The notes under the pieces: model-generated
What the model saw: the letters and a program-made list of their open reading frames with translations, nothing else
Told to the model about the DNA's origin: nothing
Databases searched by the model: none
In this document: positions 37,361-46,559 of the stretch, one piece after another
Layout of the letters: each line of letters starts with the position of its first letter
Position numbering within the stretch: the first letter of the stretch is position 1
Position numbers and translations under genes: made by a program
Assembly (NCBI RefSeq): GCF_014645535.1
Contig: NZ_BMLX01000001.1
Coordinates: forward strand, 1,109,169-1,173,168
Direction of reading: 5' to 3'
DNA length: 64,000 nucleotides
Source of the DNA: Silvimonas iriomotensis
GTDB lineage: Bacteria > Pseudomonadota > Gammaproteobacteria > Burkholderiales > Chitinibacteraceae

Positions 37361-38563
37361 ATGAAAAAAATCATGGTTGCAGCTCTGGCTGCTGCTTTCG
37401 TTACCCCGTTGGCTCTGGCTGACGTGACCATCTACGGTTCTATCCGTGCTGATCTGGAATACGATCACTTCGGCGACCACAACGGCGTTTCCCCGACCAA
37501 CGCTGGCGCTACCCGCATCGTTGATTCCTCCTCCCGCATCGGCTTCAAGGGCGTGGACAAGTGGGACAACGCTGGCTGGGCGACTATTTGGCAAGTTGAA
37601 ACCGGTATCGGCGCTGCACCGGCTTCTGCTGACCAGAACGGCACCAAGCCGAAGGCTTTCGGTGGCGGTTCCTGGGGCGGCCGTAACACCTTCATCGGTT
37701 TCACCGGCACTGACTTCGGTACCTTCCGCGCTGGTAACTACGACAGCACCTACAAGAACACCTTCACTTCTTCCAAGATGTCCCCGCTGTTCGATGACTT
37801 CCTCGACAGCACCGACTTCAAGGGCAACAAGGGTACTTGGGGTCAACTGCAAACCCGCCTGAACGACAACCTGGCCTACGAATCGCCGGTTTGGGGTGGT
37901 TTCCAGGTTCGCGCCAACATCGCTCTGGACGGTTCCCCGAGCGCTGCTGGTTCGGCTCCGATCTACGGCATCGGCGCTCTGTATAACTACGGTGGCTTCA
38001 ACGCTGCTGCTGTTTACCAGTACGCCAAGAACCGTTCGTTCGCTCAACTGGGTGGCATCTCTACCGCTGACACCACTGGCACCACCAATACCGCTACTCC
38101 GCCTGTCACCACCTACAACGTGACCGACGGCGCGAAGACTGACGGTATCGAACTGGCCGCCGGCTACAACTTCGACTTCGGTCTGGGTCTGGGTCTGGGT
38201 TGGGAACACATCTCTACCGACAACAACGCTACCGTTGCCGGTCTGGGCAGTGGCACTCTGAGCTGGAACAACTACCTGGTTACCGGTAACTACTGGTTCA
38301 ACCCGAAGTTCGAACTGCAAGCTCTGTACAGCCGCGCCAACAAGGTTTACTCGGTTGACGACCTGACTGGTCAACAGTACTCCCTGTCCAGCGTTTACTA
38401 CCTGTCCAAGCAAACTCGTTGGTACACCTCCGCTGTTGGTCTGAAGAACAGCGGCAAGGCTACTGGCTACCAATTCGCCTTCCAGAACAACTCTGGTTCG
38501 CTGGTTGCCAAGAATGGCCAGACCAACTTCACCGTGTTGACCGGCTTCCGTTCGGATTTCTAA
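37361..38563 (+). CDS. Gram-negative general porin, probably phosphate-regulated
   Basis: 400 residues. The signal peptide MKKIMVAALAAAFVTPLALA is cut before DVTIYGSIRADLEY, the typical first strand of betaproteobacterial trimeric porins. Further motifs are 'SSSRIGFKGVDKWDNAGWATIWQVETG', 'GRNTFIGFTGTDFGTFRAGNYD' and a C-terminal strand ending in Phe (FRSDF) for BAM recognition. Codon use is unusually uniform (GCT, GGT, CGT, AAC, CTG), the mark of a very highly expressed gene. The Pho box upstream suggests induction when phosphate is low, so an anion-selective PhoE-like function is possible (inference). A strong terminator follows. Confidence 0.92.
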   Translation: MKKIMVAALAAAFVTPLALADVTIYGSIRADLEYDHFGDHNGVSPTNAGATRIVDSSSRIGFKGVDKWDNAGWATIWQVETGIGAAPASADQNGTKPKAFGGGSWGGRNTFIGFTGTDFGTFRAGNYDSTYKNTFTSSKMSPLFDDFLDSTDFKGNKGTWGQLQTRLNDNLAYESPVWGGFQVRANIALDGSPSAAGSAPIYGIGALYNYGGFNAAAVYQYAKNRSFAQLGGISTADTTGTTNTATPPVTTYNVTDGAKTDGIELAAGYNFDFGLGLGLGWEHISTDNNATVAGLGSGTLSWNNYLVTGNYWFNPKFELQALYSRANKVYSVDDLTGQQYSLSSVYYLSKQTRWYTSAVGLKNSGKATGYQFAFQNNSGSLVAKNGQTNFTVLTGFRSDF

Positions 38564-38593
38564 TCCGAACTTAATGGTTGGTTGATTGCAAGG

Positions 38594-38624
38594 AAAACCG
38601 GGCTTCTGCCCGGTTTTCTTTTTG
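38594..38624 (+). terminator. Porin terminator
   Basis: AAAACCGGGC and GCCCGGTTTT form a stem with a TTCT loop followed by CTTTTTG, 31 bases after the porin stop. Confidence 0.88.
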
Positions 38625-38696
38625 TTACTATGGCCTCATGTAGGCACCATGTAGGCATTTTGCAATCGTTACACCAATCTCTGCCTTAACAGGCCC

Positions 38697-38738
38697 AAAA
38701 GCATAAAGCCCGATCCAGTGATCGGGCTTTATGCTTTT
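38697..38738. terminator. Bidirectional terminator in the porin to poxB gap
   Basis: A perfect 19-bp palindrome reads AAAAGCATAAAGCCCGATC then its complement around a four-base CAGT loop, with A and T tracts at the ends. It lies 73 bases past the porin terminator. No minus-strand gene is visible that would need it; it may be a relic or insulate the downstream gene. Confidence 0.75.
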
Positions 38739-38883
38739 TAAACACCGTCTGGCTGGTAAGTGCACCCACGTCCAGTGCATAGTCCGGACTACGACTTCAG
38801 ATGGGTTCCGACGCTTGGGCTCGGGCCAGATAATGAGGCATCCACTTTGCGATGAAGCGCCCCTATCATCTACGGAGTCCCTC

Positions 38884-39120
38884 ATGTCATCTGATCTGAT
38901 TCCCAGCAATTCGTTGATCGTCCCCACACCCGAAGAAGGTCGTGCTCTGGCCATGAAGATGGCACGGTTAATCGTCAAGGCAACCCAGCCGGATGCGGCC
39001 ATCCGCGAAGATCTGCGTGAAATCTACAGCCAGAACGCGGGGATGCTGTTGCAGACCTGTCAGATCGTGGCCACCGAGTTTGCGACGATCGCCGCGGCCA
39101 ACAACTACTGGCGCAACTGA
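38884..39120 (+). CDS. Small uncharacterised protein
   Basis: 78 residues, not recognised. The sequence starts MSSDLIPSNSLIVPTPEEG and continues as two likely helices, ending NYWRN. No signal peptide, cysteine or transmembrane segment is seen. The ATG at 38884 has CGGAG seven bases upstream, and a promoter region of about 145 bases separates it from the terminator before it. It lies 209 bases upstream of poxB on the same strand. The start, the spacing and the clean stop suggest a real gene. Confidence 0.6.
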   Translation: MSSDLIPSNSLIVPTPEEGRALAMKMARLIVKATQPDAAIREDLREIYSQNAGMLLQTCQIVATEFATIAAANNYWRN

Positions 39121-39329
39121 CGCCATTCACCTAAAACAAGCAAGTCTAGGGCGAAGGCTGCAGACCCGGGTCAGCAGCATGATTGATCCCGCCTGATGCG
39201 GTCGATGGTTCCGGCCTGTTTCAGGGGCATCGGCCAGCACTCGGGATGGGCAGGTATGCCCGCCGCCAGATGAAACGGCCCTTTGAACGACGCAGATCGA
39301 GTACTTCCCCATCACAAGGACGCTCTTAC

Positions 39330-41054
39330 ATGGCCAGACTGGTTGCAGACGTACTCATCGACACGCTCGAAGCGCTGGGTGTCTCACAGATTTTTGGCGT
39401 CGCCGGGGATTCGCTCAACGGCATTACCGATGCGATGCGCCGTAAATCGGACATGCGCTGGGTGCACACCCGGCATGAAGAGGTTGCCGCGTTTGCAGCG
39501 GGTGCAGCGGCGGTGATCACAGAAGGTCTGGCGGTATGCGCCGGCAGTTGCGGGCCGGGCAATCTGCACCTGATCAATGGTTTGTTTGATTGCCAGCGCA
39601 ACCACGTGCCGGTCTTGGCGATTGCGGCACATATCCCCAGCGGCGAAGTGGGTAGCGATTACTTCCAGGAAACCCACCCGCAGATTTTGTTCAAGGAATG
39701 CAGCGTGTATTGCGAGCTGGTCGCCACGCCAGAGCAATTGCCGCGCATGCTGGGCACGGCCATTCAGGCGGCGCTGACGCATAAAGGCGTCGCCGTACTG
39801 GTGCTATCGGGCGATGTGGCGCTGAGTGCAGCCACCGATGTGCCTGACCCGGTCTGGCCGCGCCAGGCCAAACCGCGCGTGTTACCCGCACAGGCCGAAC
39901 TGGAACACATGGCGGCGTTACTCAATGCTGGCAAGAACATCACCCTCTTGTGTGGCGCGGGCTGCGCTGGTGCGCATGATGAAGTCGTGAAACTGGCTGA
40001 GGCACTGCAAGCGCCGGTGGTACATGCGTTGCGGGGCAAGGAATATATCGAATACGACAACCCCTACGATGTGGGCATGACGGGTTTGATTGGCTTTGCC
40101 AGTGGCTATTACGCCATGGAAAGCTGCGACACCTTGCTGGTACTGGGCAGCAGCTTTCCTTACCGGCAGTTCTATCCGCAAGACGCCAAAGTCATCCAGG
40201 TCGATCTGGCCGGCGAACGCCTCGGCTTGCGGCATCCACTGGCATTAGGTGTGGTGGGAGACGTGGGCCAGACCATTCGCGCGTTACTGCCCGCCTTGGC
40301 AGCGCGGAGCGATCGCACACATCTGGATCGTGCGCTGGCGCATTACAGCAAAACCCGCAAAGAGCTCGATGAACTGGCCGTGGGTCATGCCGGGCGCAAA
40401 CCGATTCACCCCCAGTATCTGGCGCAGCGGGTTAGCGAACTGGCCGCGCCGGATGCCATCTTTACTGCCGATGTCGGCACGCCCACGCTCTGGGCGGCAC
40501 GCTATCTCAAAATGAATGGCCAGCGCCGGCTGATTGGTTCGTTCAACCACGGCTCAATGGCCAACGCGCTGGCGCAAGCGCTGGGTGCCAAAGCGGCTGC
40601 GCCACAACGCCAGGTAGTGGCGCTATGCGGAGATGGCGGCCTGACGATGTTGATGGGAGATCTGATCACCGCCGTGCAGGAAAAGCTGCCAGTGAAGATT
40701 GTAGTGTTCAACAACGGCGCGCTGGGCTTTGTGGAGCTGGAAATGAAAGCCGCAGGCTTCCTTGAAACGGCCACCGAACTGGTTAACCCGGATTTTGGGG
40801 CCGTGGTCACCGCCATGGGCTTGTATGGGCAACGGGTCGAAGACCCAACTGATCTTGATGCCGCACTGGAGCGCGCTTTCACCCACGATGGCCCGGCACT
40901 GATCGACGTGGTCACCAATCGGCAAGAGCTGGCCATGCCGCCTAAAGTGACCTTCTCCCAAGCGCGCGGCTTCAGTCTGTATGTCGCCCGCGCCATTCTG
41001 GACGGCCGGGCTGGGCAAGTGCTGGAGCTGAGCCGTACCAACTTATGGCGCTAG
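39330..41054 (+). CDS. poxB: Pyruvate:ubiquinone oxidoreductase (pyruvate oxidase) PoxB
   Basis: 574 residues, close to E. coli PoxB in length. It is a thiamine-diphosphate enzyme with an N-terminal PYR domain whose Glu is in 'HTRHEEVAAFAAGAAA', a central FAD domain, and a C-terminal PP domain with the ThDP motif 'CGDGGLTMLMGD...FNNGALGFVE'. The C-terminus 'GFSLYVARAIL...LELSRTNLWR' resembles the membrane-binding tail of PoxB. It oxidises pyruvate to acetate and CO2 at the inner membrane, passing electrons to ubiquinone. The ATG at 39330 has AAGGA upstream; in-frame codons back to 39183 are outside the fold. Confidence 0.92.
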   Translation: MARLVADVLIDTLEALGVSQIFGVAGDSLNGITDAMRRKSDMRWVHTRHEEVAAFAAGAAAVITEGLAVCAGSCGPGNLHLINGLFDCQRNHVPVLAIAAHIPSGEVGSDYFQETHPQILFKECSVYCELVATPEQLPRMLGTAIQAALTHKGVAVLVLSGDVALSAATDVPDPVWPRQAKPRVLPAQAELEHMAALLNAGKNITLLCGAGCAGAHDEVVKLAEALQAPVVHALRGKEYIEYDNPYDVGMTGLIGFASGYYAMESCDTLLVLGSSFPYRQFYPQDAKVIQVDLAGERLGLRHPLALGVVGDVGQTIRALLPALAARSDRTHLDRALAHYSKTRKELDELAVGHAGRKPIHPQYLAQRVSELAAPDAIFTADVGTPTLWAARYLKMNGQRRLIGSFNHGSMANALAQALGAKAAAPQRQVVALCGDGGLTMLMGDLITAVQEKLPVKIVVFNNGALGFVELEMKAAGFLETATELVNPDFGAVVTAMGLYGQRVEDPTDLDAALERAFTHDGPALIDVVTNRQELAMPPKVTFSQARGFSLYVARAILDGRAGQVLELSRTNLWR

Positions 41055-41157
41055 GCAGACTGCTAGTGAGCGACTGAAGAGGTGCGCCGCGCCAAGCGGG
41101 GCTGGATATTGGCATGAACGCGCGATCCAGCCCCTCCTCGCCACTTGTGCACAGGGT

Positions 41158-41895
41158 TTAGTTGCGGCCGCCGTTCGCCTTGATCACCTGCCCATTGATC
41201 CATTCACTTTCCGGGCCAGCCAAAAAAGACACAATGTTCGCAATATCCTCAGGCTCCCCAAGCCTGCCCAGCGGAATGGCATTGATTGCGCTCTTCGCCG
41301 CTTCAGCCGTCCGGCTGTTAAAAAACATGTCGGTTGCGACCGGGCCGGGTGCAACGGCATTCACCGTTACCCGGCGGGAACCCAGTTCTTTTGCGAGGGT
41401 ATGAGTCATCGCTTCGACCGCAGCCTTGGTCGCGGCATAAACACCACCGCCCGGCGCGTAATTCCCGATCAGGCTGGTTGAGAAATTGATAATCCGGCCG
41501 CCATCGCGCACACGTCGAGCCCCCTCGCGCATACCGTTGAAAGTGCCCGTCACATTGACTGCCATCAATTGCTGGAAGTCCTCATCGCTCACTTCAGCCA
41601 ATGGCGCCATTTTGGCAACGCCAGCATTGTTCACCAGCACATCAACCGGCCCAAACTCGGCTTCTGCAAAATCAAAGAGGCTGATGACCGCGGCGGAGTT
41701 TGCCACGTTTGCTTGAATGGCTTTTGCAACACCGCCTGCAGCCTCGATGGCCGCGACCACCTTTTCGGCACCTTCGCGGCTATTCGCGTAGTTGACCACC
41801 ACCTGAAAACCGTCAGTGGCAAGGCGGATGGCCAGCGCAGCGCCAATCCCTTGCGAGGCTCCGGTCACGATGGCGGTTCTGGTTTCTTTGGGCAT
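41158..41895 (-). CDS. SDR family oxidoreductase (FabG-like)
   Basis: A 245-residue classical short-chain dehydrogenase. The NAD(P) motif is 'TAIVTGASQGIGAALA', 'NNAGVAKMAPL' is the NAG motif, Ser is in 'INFSTSLIGNYAPG', and the YxxxK catalytic pair is in 'VYAATKAAVEAM'. 'GPVATDMFFN' follows. The start at 41895 gives the standard short N-terminus. The substrate is unknown; sequences of this type are often annotated 3-oxoacyl-ACP reductase without proof. It lies 37 bases downstream of an exported hydrolase gene on the same strand. Confidence 0.85.
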   Translation of the reverse strand: MPKETRTAIVTGASQGIGAALAIRLATDGFQVVVNYANSREGAEKVVAAIEAAGGVAKAIQANVANSAAVISLFDFAEAEFGPVDVLVNNAGVAKMAPLAEVSDEDFQQLMAVNVTGTFNGMREGARRVRDGGRIINFSTSLIGNYAPGGGVYAATKAAVEAMTHTLAKELGSRRVTVNAVAPGPVATDMFFNSRTAEAAKSAINAIPLGRLGEPEDIANIVSFLAGPESEWINGQVIKANGGRN

Positions 41896-41932
41896 TTGAA
41901 GCACTCCAATGGTTGGGATAAGACCCCTGATG

Positions 41933-42871
41933 TTATCGGTTTTCAATACCTTGAACCGAGGCTGGGTCATTGATAAATGAGGTCAGTATGGCCATGGTTT
42001 GTTGTGGCGCCTCTTCCATCAGCCAATGGCCCACACCGGGGATGACAATGCCTTGGGCGTTGGGGTCGATCAATTTGCCCTGTCCGATCAGAAACACCCC
42101 AGCGGATTTTTCACCGGCTACAGTCAGGAGTGGCATGGTCAGCGGCGTTTTTGAGAGCTCGCCAAAGTCTTTCGCATCCAGTTCAAATGCGTGAAACCAC
42201 TCAAAACCCGCATGCATCCGGCCTGGTTTTGCGTAAACGGCCGTCCATTGCTCGCGCGTATGTTCTGGCACAGCGTGTTGTGGATCCGCAGCAAAATCAT
42301 TCCAGAAATGATCAAGATAGATGCGCTCGCGGCCTGCAGTGAGTTTTTCTGCGGTATCACCGTAAAAGTGGAAATGCCATTTGTCCTGCCGCTGCCAGGT
42401 TTTGTACCAATCTCCTACTCCCGGCAAGAAAGACTCCATCAGCACTACGCTGTCGGTTTCATCCGGGTACTGGGCGGCATAGGCATAGGCCACCATCAGG
42501 CCGATGTCATGCCCAACGATTTTGACTTTTTTGTAGCCCAGTTGCTGAACCAGCGCGTGGATGGACTGGGCCATGGCCACCTTGGTGTAGGCCGGCAAAA
42601 ATCCACTTTGCCCCGCTCCCGGTAAATCCGGGGCGATGACGACTCGTTGGGGCGCGAGTTGCTGCATCAGTGGAATCCACATATCACTTTCTTCGGCATA
42701 GCCGTGCAGCAGTACAACCGGCGTGCCGTTGCCCGAACCTGTTTGCAGATAATGGATGGGCACACCCTCGACGCTACGGGTATGTTGTTCGACCTGTTCG
42801 GCTGCCTGCGTGCCCGCCAGAACCAAAGCAAACGCAACGAGTGCCAGCAAGCGTTGAATAGATTGAGCCAT
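41933..42871 (-). CDS. Exported alpha/beta hydrolase, epoxide-hydrolase-like
   Basis: 312 residues with a signal peptide (MAQSIQRLLALVAFALVLAG, cut near TQAAEQ). The nucleophile position is Asp in 'KIVGHDIGLMVAYAYAAQ', the fold's epoxide hydrolase/haloalkane dehalogenase type rather than a serine esterase. 'VVLLHGYAEESDMW' is the oxyanion loop and 'GVGHWLMEE' supplies the late His. It is clearly related to the hydrolase at 53116-54099, sharing the GHDxG elbow, the exported form and similar length. It is probably cotranscribed with the SDR gene downstream. Confidence 0.83.
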   Translation of the reverse strand: MAQSIQRLLALVAFALVLAGTQAAEQVEQHTRSVEGVPIHYLQTGSGNGTPVVLLHGYAEESDMWIPLMQQLAPQRVVIAPDLPGAGQSGFLPAYTKVAMAQSIHALVQQLGYKKVKIVGHDIGLMVAYAYAAQYPDETDSVVLMESFLPGVGDWYKTWQRQDKWHFHFYGDTAEKLTAGRERIYLDHFWNDFAADPQHAVPEHTREQWTAVYAKPGRMHAGFEWFHAFELDAKDFGELSKTPLTMPLLTVAGEKSAGVFLIGQGKLIDPNAQGIVIPGVGHWLMEEAPQQTMAILTSFINDPASVQGIENR

Positions 42872-42994
42872 GATTTATCTTCCGTGGAGTCTTGACGGTT
42901 TGATATTGCCCCCGTCAGATCGCCGTGCCGTTTCACGGGATGAGCCAGCATGTGCGAAAAAATTGCACATGCTGGTCTGGCACGGCGCAAGCAC

Positions 42995-43222
42995 TCACTT
43001 CTTTGCGGCAGCCTTAGCCAATCGGCGACCTGCCATGGCACACATGGGACAAAAACCAACCAGGCCGGTGGCCACGATTCCCAGTGCAGAAATGGCGACA
43101 ATCCAGCCAATCATTCCCGGCCAGTAGTAAACAGCCAGCGCTGCAACAACGAGGCCGGCAATCACGCGCAGAATGCGCTCCCAGTTCGGGAGATTTTTTG
43201 CGTAAAACATGGTGCTTAACAT
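42995..43222 (-). CDS. DUF2892 family small membrane protein
   Basis: 75 residues. 'NLPNWERILRVIAGLVVAALA' followed by a second hydrophobic segment and 'GFCPMCAMAG' with two cysteines is the DUF2892 pattern (YgaP C-terminal-like membrane domain). Two transmembrane helices are likely. It may bind or pass sulfur or metal via the CPxC-like motif, but this is inference. AAGGAG precedes the ATG at 43222. Confidence 0.8.
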   Translation of the reverse strand: MLSTMFYAKNLPNWERILRVIAGLVVAALAVYYWPGMIGWIVAISALGIVATGLVGFCPMCAMAGRRLAKAAAKK

Positions 43223-43430
43223 GGCGTTTCTCCTTGTGGTTTAGGCAGGAACTGTTTGCCAAAACAGGCTGGCATCAACGCTCCACCACAGGAAAACTAC
43301 GCCGCCATGGGCAACCCCGGATCAACAGTCAGTCTGCGTTGCAGCTATCACCATCGAGATAGACCGGATGCCGGGGGGGCACCAATAAAAACCCGTCTCC
43401 GGCAGCCCCAGTTAGCATGGACTCCGGAGA

Positions 43431-44411
43431 TTATTGCCGGGAACGGGGCCCGCGCATTTGGGCCGGAGTACGCCCGTTACAGCGCAAGCAGGCGCGCTCA
43501 AAATGCGCCATATCCACAAAACCCGCTTGCCGGCCGATCTCGGTTTCAGTCAGCCGCGCCCAAACAGGCGAAGTCAGTAACTGGGTGGCCAGGTCTATCC
43601 TCGCCGCCAGCAGGCTGGTTGCAAAGGTCTCAGAAAACGCGGATAAGGCCGCATGCAGATCGCTCTCGGAGACGCTCAGGAACGCCGCAATGTCGCTGGC
43701 GGTCAGCATGGGCTCGCCACACCGCTGCACAATACAGTCATGCACCGCGTCGCGCAGTGCCCGATCGGCCGCCTTGGGCGGATTTACATCACCTGAGTTC
43801 ATGGCCAGCAATGCACCAATCTGATCGGCCAGCACCGCGTGCGGCACCGGGGCGGAGGCCACAAACTCCGGAGACAGGCAGCTCAACACACTCGACAAGG
43901 TCTGCCCCCAACCCTCGCCCCTGGAAATGGGCCGTCCCACCAGCAGGCTGGGATCTGGTAGCCAGGCATTGACCCAATCCACCGGCAATTTCAGATTGAC
44001 GATGTCAAAGCGGGTATTAATCTCGATGTCGTGAGCAACTTGCGAGTCGGTCAATACCACGTCTCCGGGCATCAGCAGATGATGCCCGCGATGCACCAGT
44101 CCCCAATTGTTTTGCACGCTGACCAGCAAGTGATAGCTGTGTTCCTGGCTATAGCTCAACTCCCGGCGCGCCCGGTGACTATTGTGAGATGTGCCTTTGC
44201 AGCGGGTTACAGAAATCGACCCGAGTGACGTCGCAGTCAGCTGCGCAGAAAAGTCGCGCTCGTTGGTGCTATCGACACTCATGGGCGTCAGCGCAAGACT
44301 CAGGGCATTCGCCCAATAGTCAAAGCGCTGCGGGCGAGGAACTTCATTCGTAGACCAGACCTGGATGACGGGGTGTTTTTCGTGATTGTCCGTTGCCATG
44401 TGATGCACCAT
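43431..44411 (-). CDS. AraC family transcriptional regulator (array member 1)
   Basis: 326 residues. An AraC_binding_2-type (FeaR-like) N-terminal domain covers about 20-200, with 'PQRFDYWANALSLALTPM' and 'DSQVAHDIEINTRFDIVNLKLP'. The C-terminal double HTH (about 225-320) has 'ASDIAAFLSVSESDLHAAL' and 'EIGRQAGFVDMAHFERA'. It is the most downstream of three related regulators on the minus strand, and the second helix (MAHFERACLRCNG) has diverged most from the other two. A start at 44399 is an alternative; neither has a good ribosome site. The effector is unknown. Confidence 0.85.
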   Translation of the reverse strand: MVHHMATDNHEKHPVIQVWSTNEVPRPQRFDYWANALSLALTPMSVDSTNERDFSAQLTATSLGSISVTRCKGTSHNSHRARRELSYSQEHSYHLLVSVQNNWGLVHRGHHLLMPGDVVLTDSQVAHDIEINTRFDIVNLKLPVDWVNAWLPDPSLLVGRPISRGEGWGQTLSSVLSCLSPEFVASAPVPHAVLADQIGALLAMNSGDVNPPKAADRALRDAVHDCIVQRCGEPMLTASDIAAFLSVSESDLHAALSAFSETFATSLLAARIDLATQLLTSPVWARLTETEIGRQAGFVDMAHFERACLRCNGRTPAQMRGPRSRQ

Positions 44412-44544
44412 TGCCGTTTTTGTGAAGTTACCTGAGGTGGCCAGTCAGAGCAGGCCAGTCCCCCACGCTTATGCTATCTCCCGGCGCGGGCGCTAGATGG
44501 CCGTTGCCTGCCAACCTGTCAAAAGACATGGCTTGTATGTGCCA

Positions 44545-45525
44545 TCAGGCATCGGATCGTGTGCCTTGCACCTGCCGGACCTGGGCCGGTGTCGTCCCCA
44601 CGTGCTTGCGGAACACCCTGCCGAAATGGGAGGCGTCCGTGAAACCAGCGCGTCTGCCGATTTCTGCAGTGGTCAGTCGTTTGAACGAGGGGGATGTCAG
44701 CATGCGCAGGGCAACGTCCACCCGCGACGACATCAATAAATTGCCGAAAGTCTCTCCCCGGCCGGCTAGCGCCCGATGCAGCGTTCGGGGCGAAATATTC
44801 AAAGCCTGAGCTATTTCGGCGGCAACCAGCGCCGGATTGACGCAGTGCTGGGCGACACAATCGCGGATTTTGTCGCACAAGCTGATTTCAGGTCGGGATG
44901 GGGGTTCGGTCGTGGTGTCCAGCTCGCCCGCGGTCAACGCCAGCAACGCCCCCAACTGATCAGAAATGACGTCTCGCGGCACGGGGGAGCGCTGGATGGC
45001 CTGAGGCGTCAATTGCGCGGCAAACGCGCACAAGGCCTTGCCCCAGCCAAAGCGTGAATCGATACGACGCCCCAGCAGCACAGACGGTCGGGCCACCCAT
45101 TGTTTGACGAATATTTCAGATAACTTGAGGTTCACGACATCCGACACCTCGGGCAATTCAAGCCGCATGTCAATCCTAGAGTCGTAGAAAAGAGCATCGC
45201 CTGGCGTCGCGGTCAGTTTGTTCAGGTGCGTGAAATGGATACGGGAGTTCAGGTTCACAAACAGATGGAACACCCGCTCTTCGCTTTGCGCGATTTCACG
45301 CTTTCCCCTGGCCGAGACATGTTCGCAAGCGGCCAGGCGAAATGCGGAGTTAGTTCCGAAATCGGTCCAGGTCACGGTGATGTCAAATTCATTCCGCATG
45401 CAGCTGTCCACTTTCAGCGGCGTGAATGATTTCGCCATGACCTCGGCAAAACAACCAAAGCGCTCTTGGGCGGGAATCTGGGAAGAGGCCCACTTCTGAA
45501 TCTGGCGAATAGGGGTATCCATCAT
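44545..45525 (-). CDS. AraC family transcriptional regulator (array member 2)
   Basis: 326 residues with the same architecture as its neighbours. The N-terminal effector domain has 'QERFGCFAEVMAKSFTPLKVDS', 'DALFYDSRIDMRLELPEVSDVVNLKLS' and 'DSRFGWGKALCAFAAQLTP'. The C-terminal HTH has 'AAEIAQALNISPRTLHRAL' and 'EIGRRAGFTDASHFGRVFRKH'. It starts 31 bases after the stop of array member 3 with a CGGAAG site, so the two are probably cotranscribed. The array very likely arose by tandem duplication (inference from shared phrases). Confidence 0.87.
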   Translation of the reverse strand: MMDTPIRQIQKWASSQIPAQERFGCFAEVMAKSFTPLKVDSCMRNEFDITVTWTDFGTNSAFRLAACEHVSARGKREIAQSEERVFHLFVNLNSRIHFTHLNKLTATPGDALFYDSRIDMRLELPEVSDVVNLKLSEIFVKQWVARPSVLLGRRIDSRFGWGKALCAFAAQLTPQAIQRSPVPRDVISDQLGALLALTAGELDTTTEPPSRPEISLCDKIRDCVAQHCVNPALVAAEIAQALNISPRTLHRALAGRGETFGNLLMSSRVDVALRMLTSPSFKRLTTAEIGRRAGFTDASHFGRVFRKHVGTTPAQVRQVQGTRSDA

Positions 45526-45556
45526 TTTCTTCCGTCAAAAACTGGACTGTTTTGGC

Positions 45557-46516
45557 TTATTTGCGCGAAGCAGCGCGCAATTCCGTAGGGCTCAGGCCAA
45601 TGTGCTTTTTGAAGACGCGCGCAAAATGGGAGGCGTCGGCAAAGCCCGAACGTTTACCAATCTCGCCGGCGTTGAGCTTGTCGTAGAGTCTAGAAATCAG
45701 CATCCGTCTTGCGACCGCAATACGCGCCGCCATCAACACCGCCGCGAAGGTCTCGCCATGCGCCGCCAGCGCACGGTGCAGACTGCGCGGAGAAATATTG
45801 AGTGCTGTAGCCACATCGCTCGCGACCAGACGCACTTCTGAGCAACGCATCCTGATGCAGTCGTGAATTCGCGGGCGCAGCCCCGGCGCTGCTGCGTAAT
45901 GGGCGGCCCCATCAAAATGAGATGCTGCCAGGGCCAGTAATGCGCCAAGCTGGTCAACGATCAACTCTTGCGAGAACGGCGGACGCACCACAAATTCTGG
46001 CGTGAGCTGACCGGCAAACGCACACAGGGCAGCACCCCAGCCTGCTTTTGAATCGATACGGCTGCCCAGCAACACGTCAGGATCGGATACCCATTTGCCG
46101 ACGAAGTCTTCGGTCAGGCGCAGATTGACGATCTCGAAGGTCGCGGGTGTATCCAGCGTCATTCTGGTTCGGGAGTCGTAAAAGAGCGCGTCATCGGCAC
46201 GGGTCACAAACCGGTTCACGTTGTCGAAATGCATTTCGCCAACGCGGTTCACCAAGAGATGAAAAACCCTCTCTTCACTGCGTTCTATGTCGAGGACTGA
46301 CCGGACCGAGGCATGCGGGCAACCGTGCACATTAAAGACGGTATTTCCCGCCAGGTCGGCCCAGCGCATATCCAGTTCAAACGCTTCCGTAGGGCAATGC
46401 ACCACCCGCAAAGGGGTCATTGCCTTGGCCATGGTCTCGGCATATTGATCAAAGCGATCAGCCAAAGGCAGGTCAACGGCGGACCATGAGCTCACTGATT
46501 GGCCGGTATTTTCCAT
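45557..46516 (-). CDS. AraC family transcriptional regulator (array member 3)
   Basis: 319 residues. Effector-domain phrases shared with member 2 include 'FDQYAETMAKAMTPLRV', 'DALFYDSRTRMTLDTP', 'GSRIDSKAGWGAALCAFAGQLTPEFV' and 'VDQLGALLALA'. The HTH has 'ASDVATALNISPRSLHRAL' and 'EIGKRSGFADASHFARVFKKH'. It is the first gene of the array and carries the only obvious upstream operator, a 9+9 inverted repeat 44 bases before the ATG. I chose ATG at 46516 (MENTGQS); a longer frame to 46561 would place the operator inside the gene. Confidence 0.87.
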   Translation of the reverse strand: MENTGQSVSSWSAVDLPLADRFDQYAETMAKAMTPLRVVHCPTEAFELDMRWADLAGNTVFNVHGCPHASVRSVLDIERSEERVFHLLVNRVGEMHFDNVNRFVTRADDALFYDSRTRMTLDTPATFEIVNLRLTEDFVGKWVSDPDVLLGSRIDSKAGWGAALCAFAGQLTPEFVVRPPFSQELIVDQLGALLALAASHFDGAAHYAAAPGLRPRIHDCIRMRCSEVRLVASDVATALNISPRSLHRALAAHGETFAAVLMAARIAVARRMLISRLYDKLNAGEIGKRSGFADASHFARVFKKHIGLSPTELRAASRK

Positions 46517-46559
46517 GTGGACCCATCTCTCTCGAAATTTTCTGCCCAAGGCCGATGGC

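Noticed and set aside
37304-38473. Antisense frame of 389 codons inside the porin gene
   Set aside because: The extreme codon bias of the porin gene produces it; the translated product is a Val/Ser/Gly repeat-like sequence without a fold.
38628-39002. Minus-strand frame of 124 codons between the porin and the small gene
   Set aside because: It runs through a bidirectional terminator and overlaps the better-supported small plus-strand gene.
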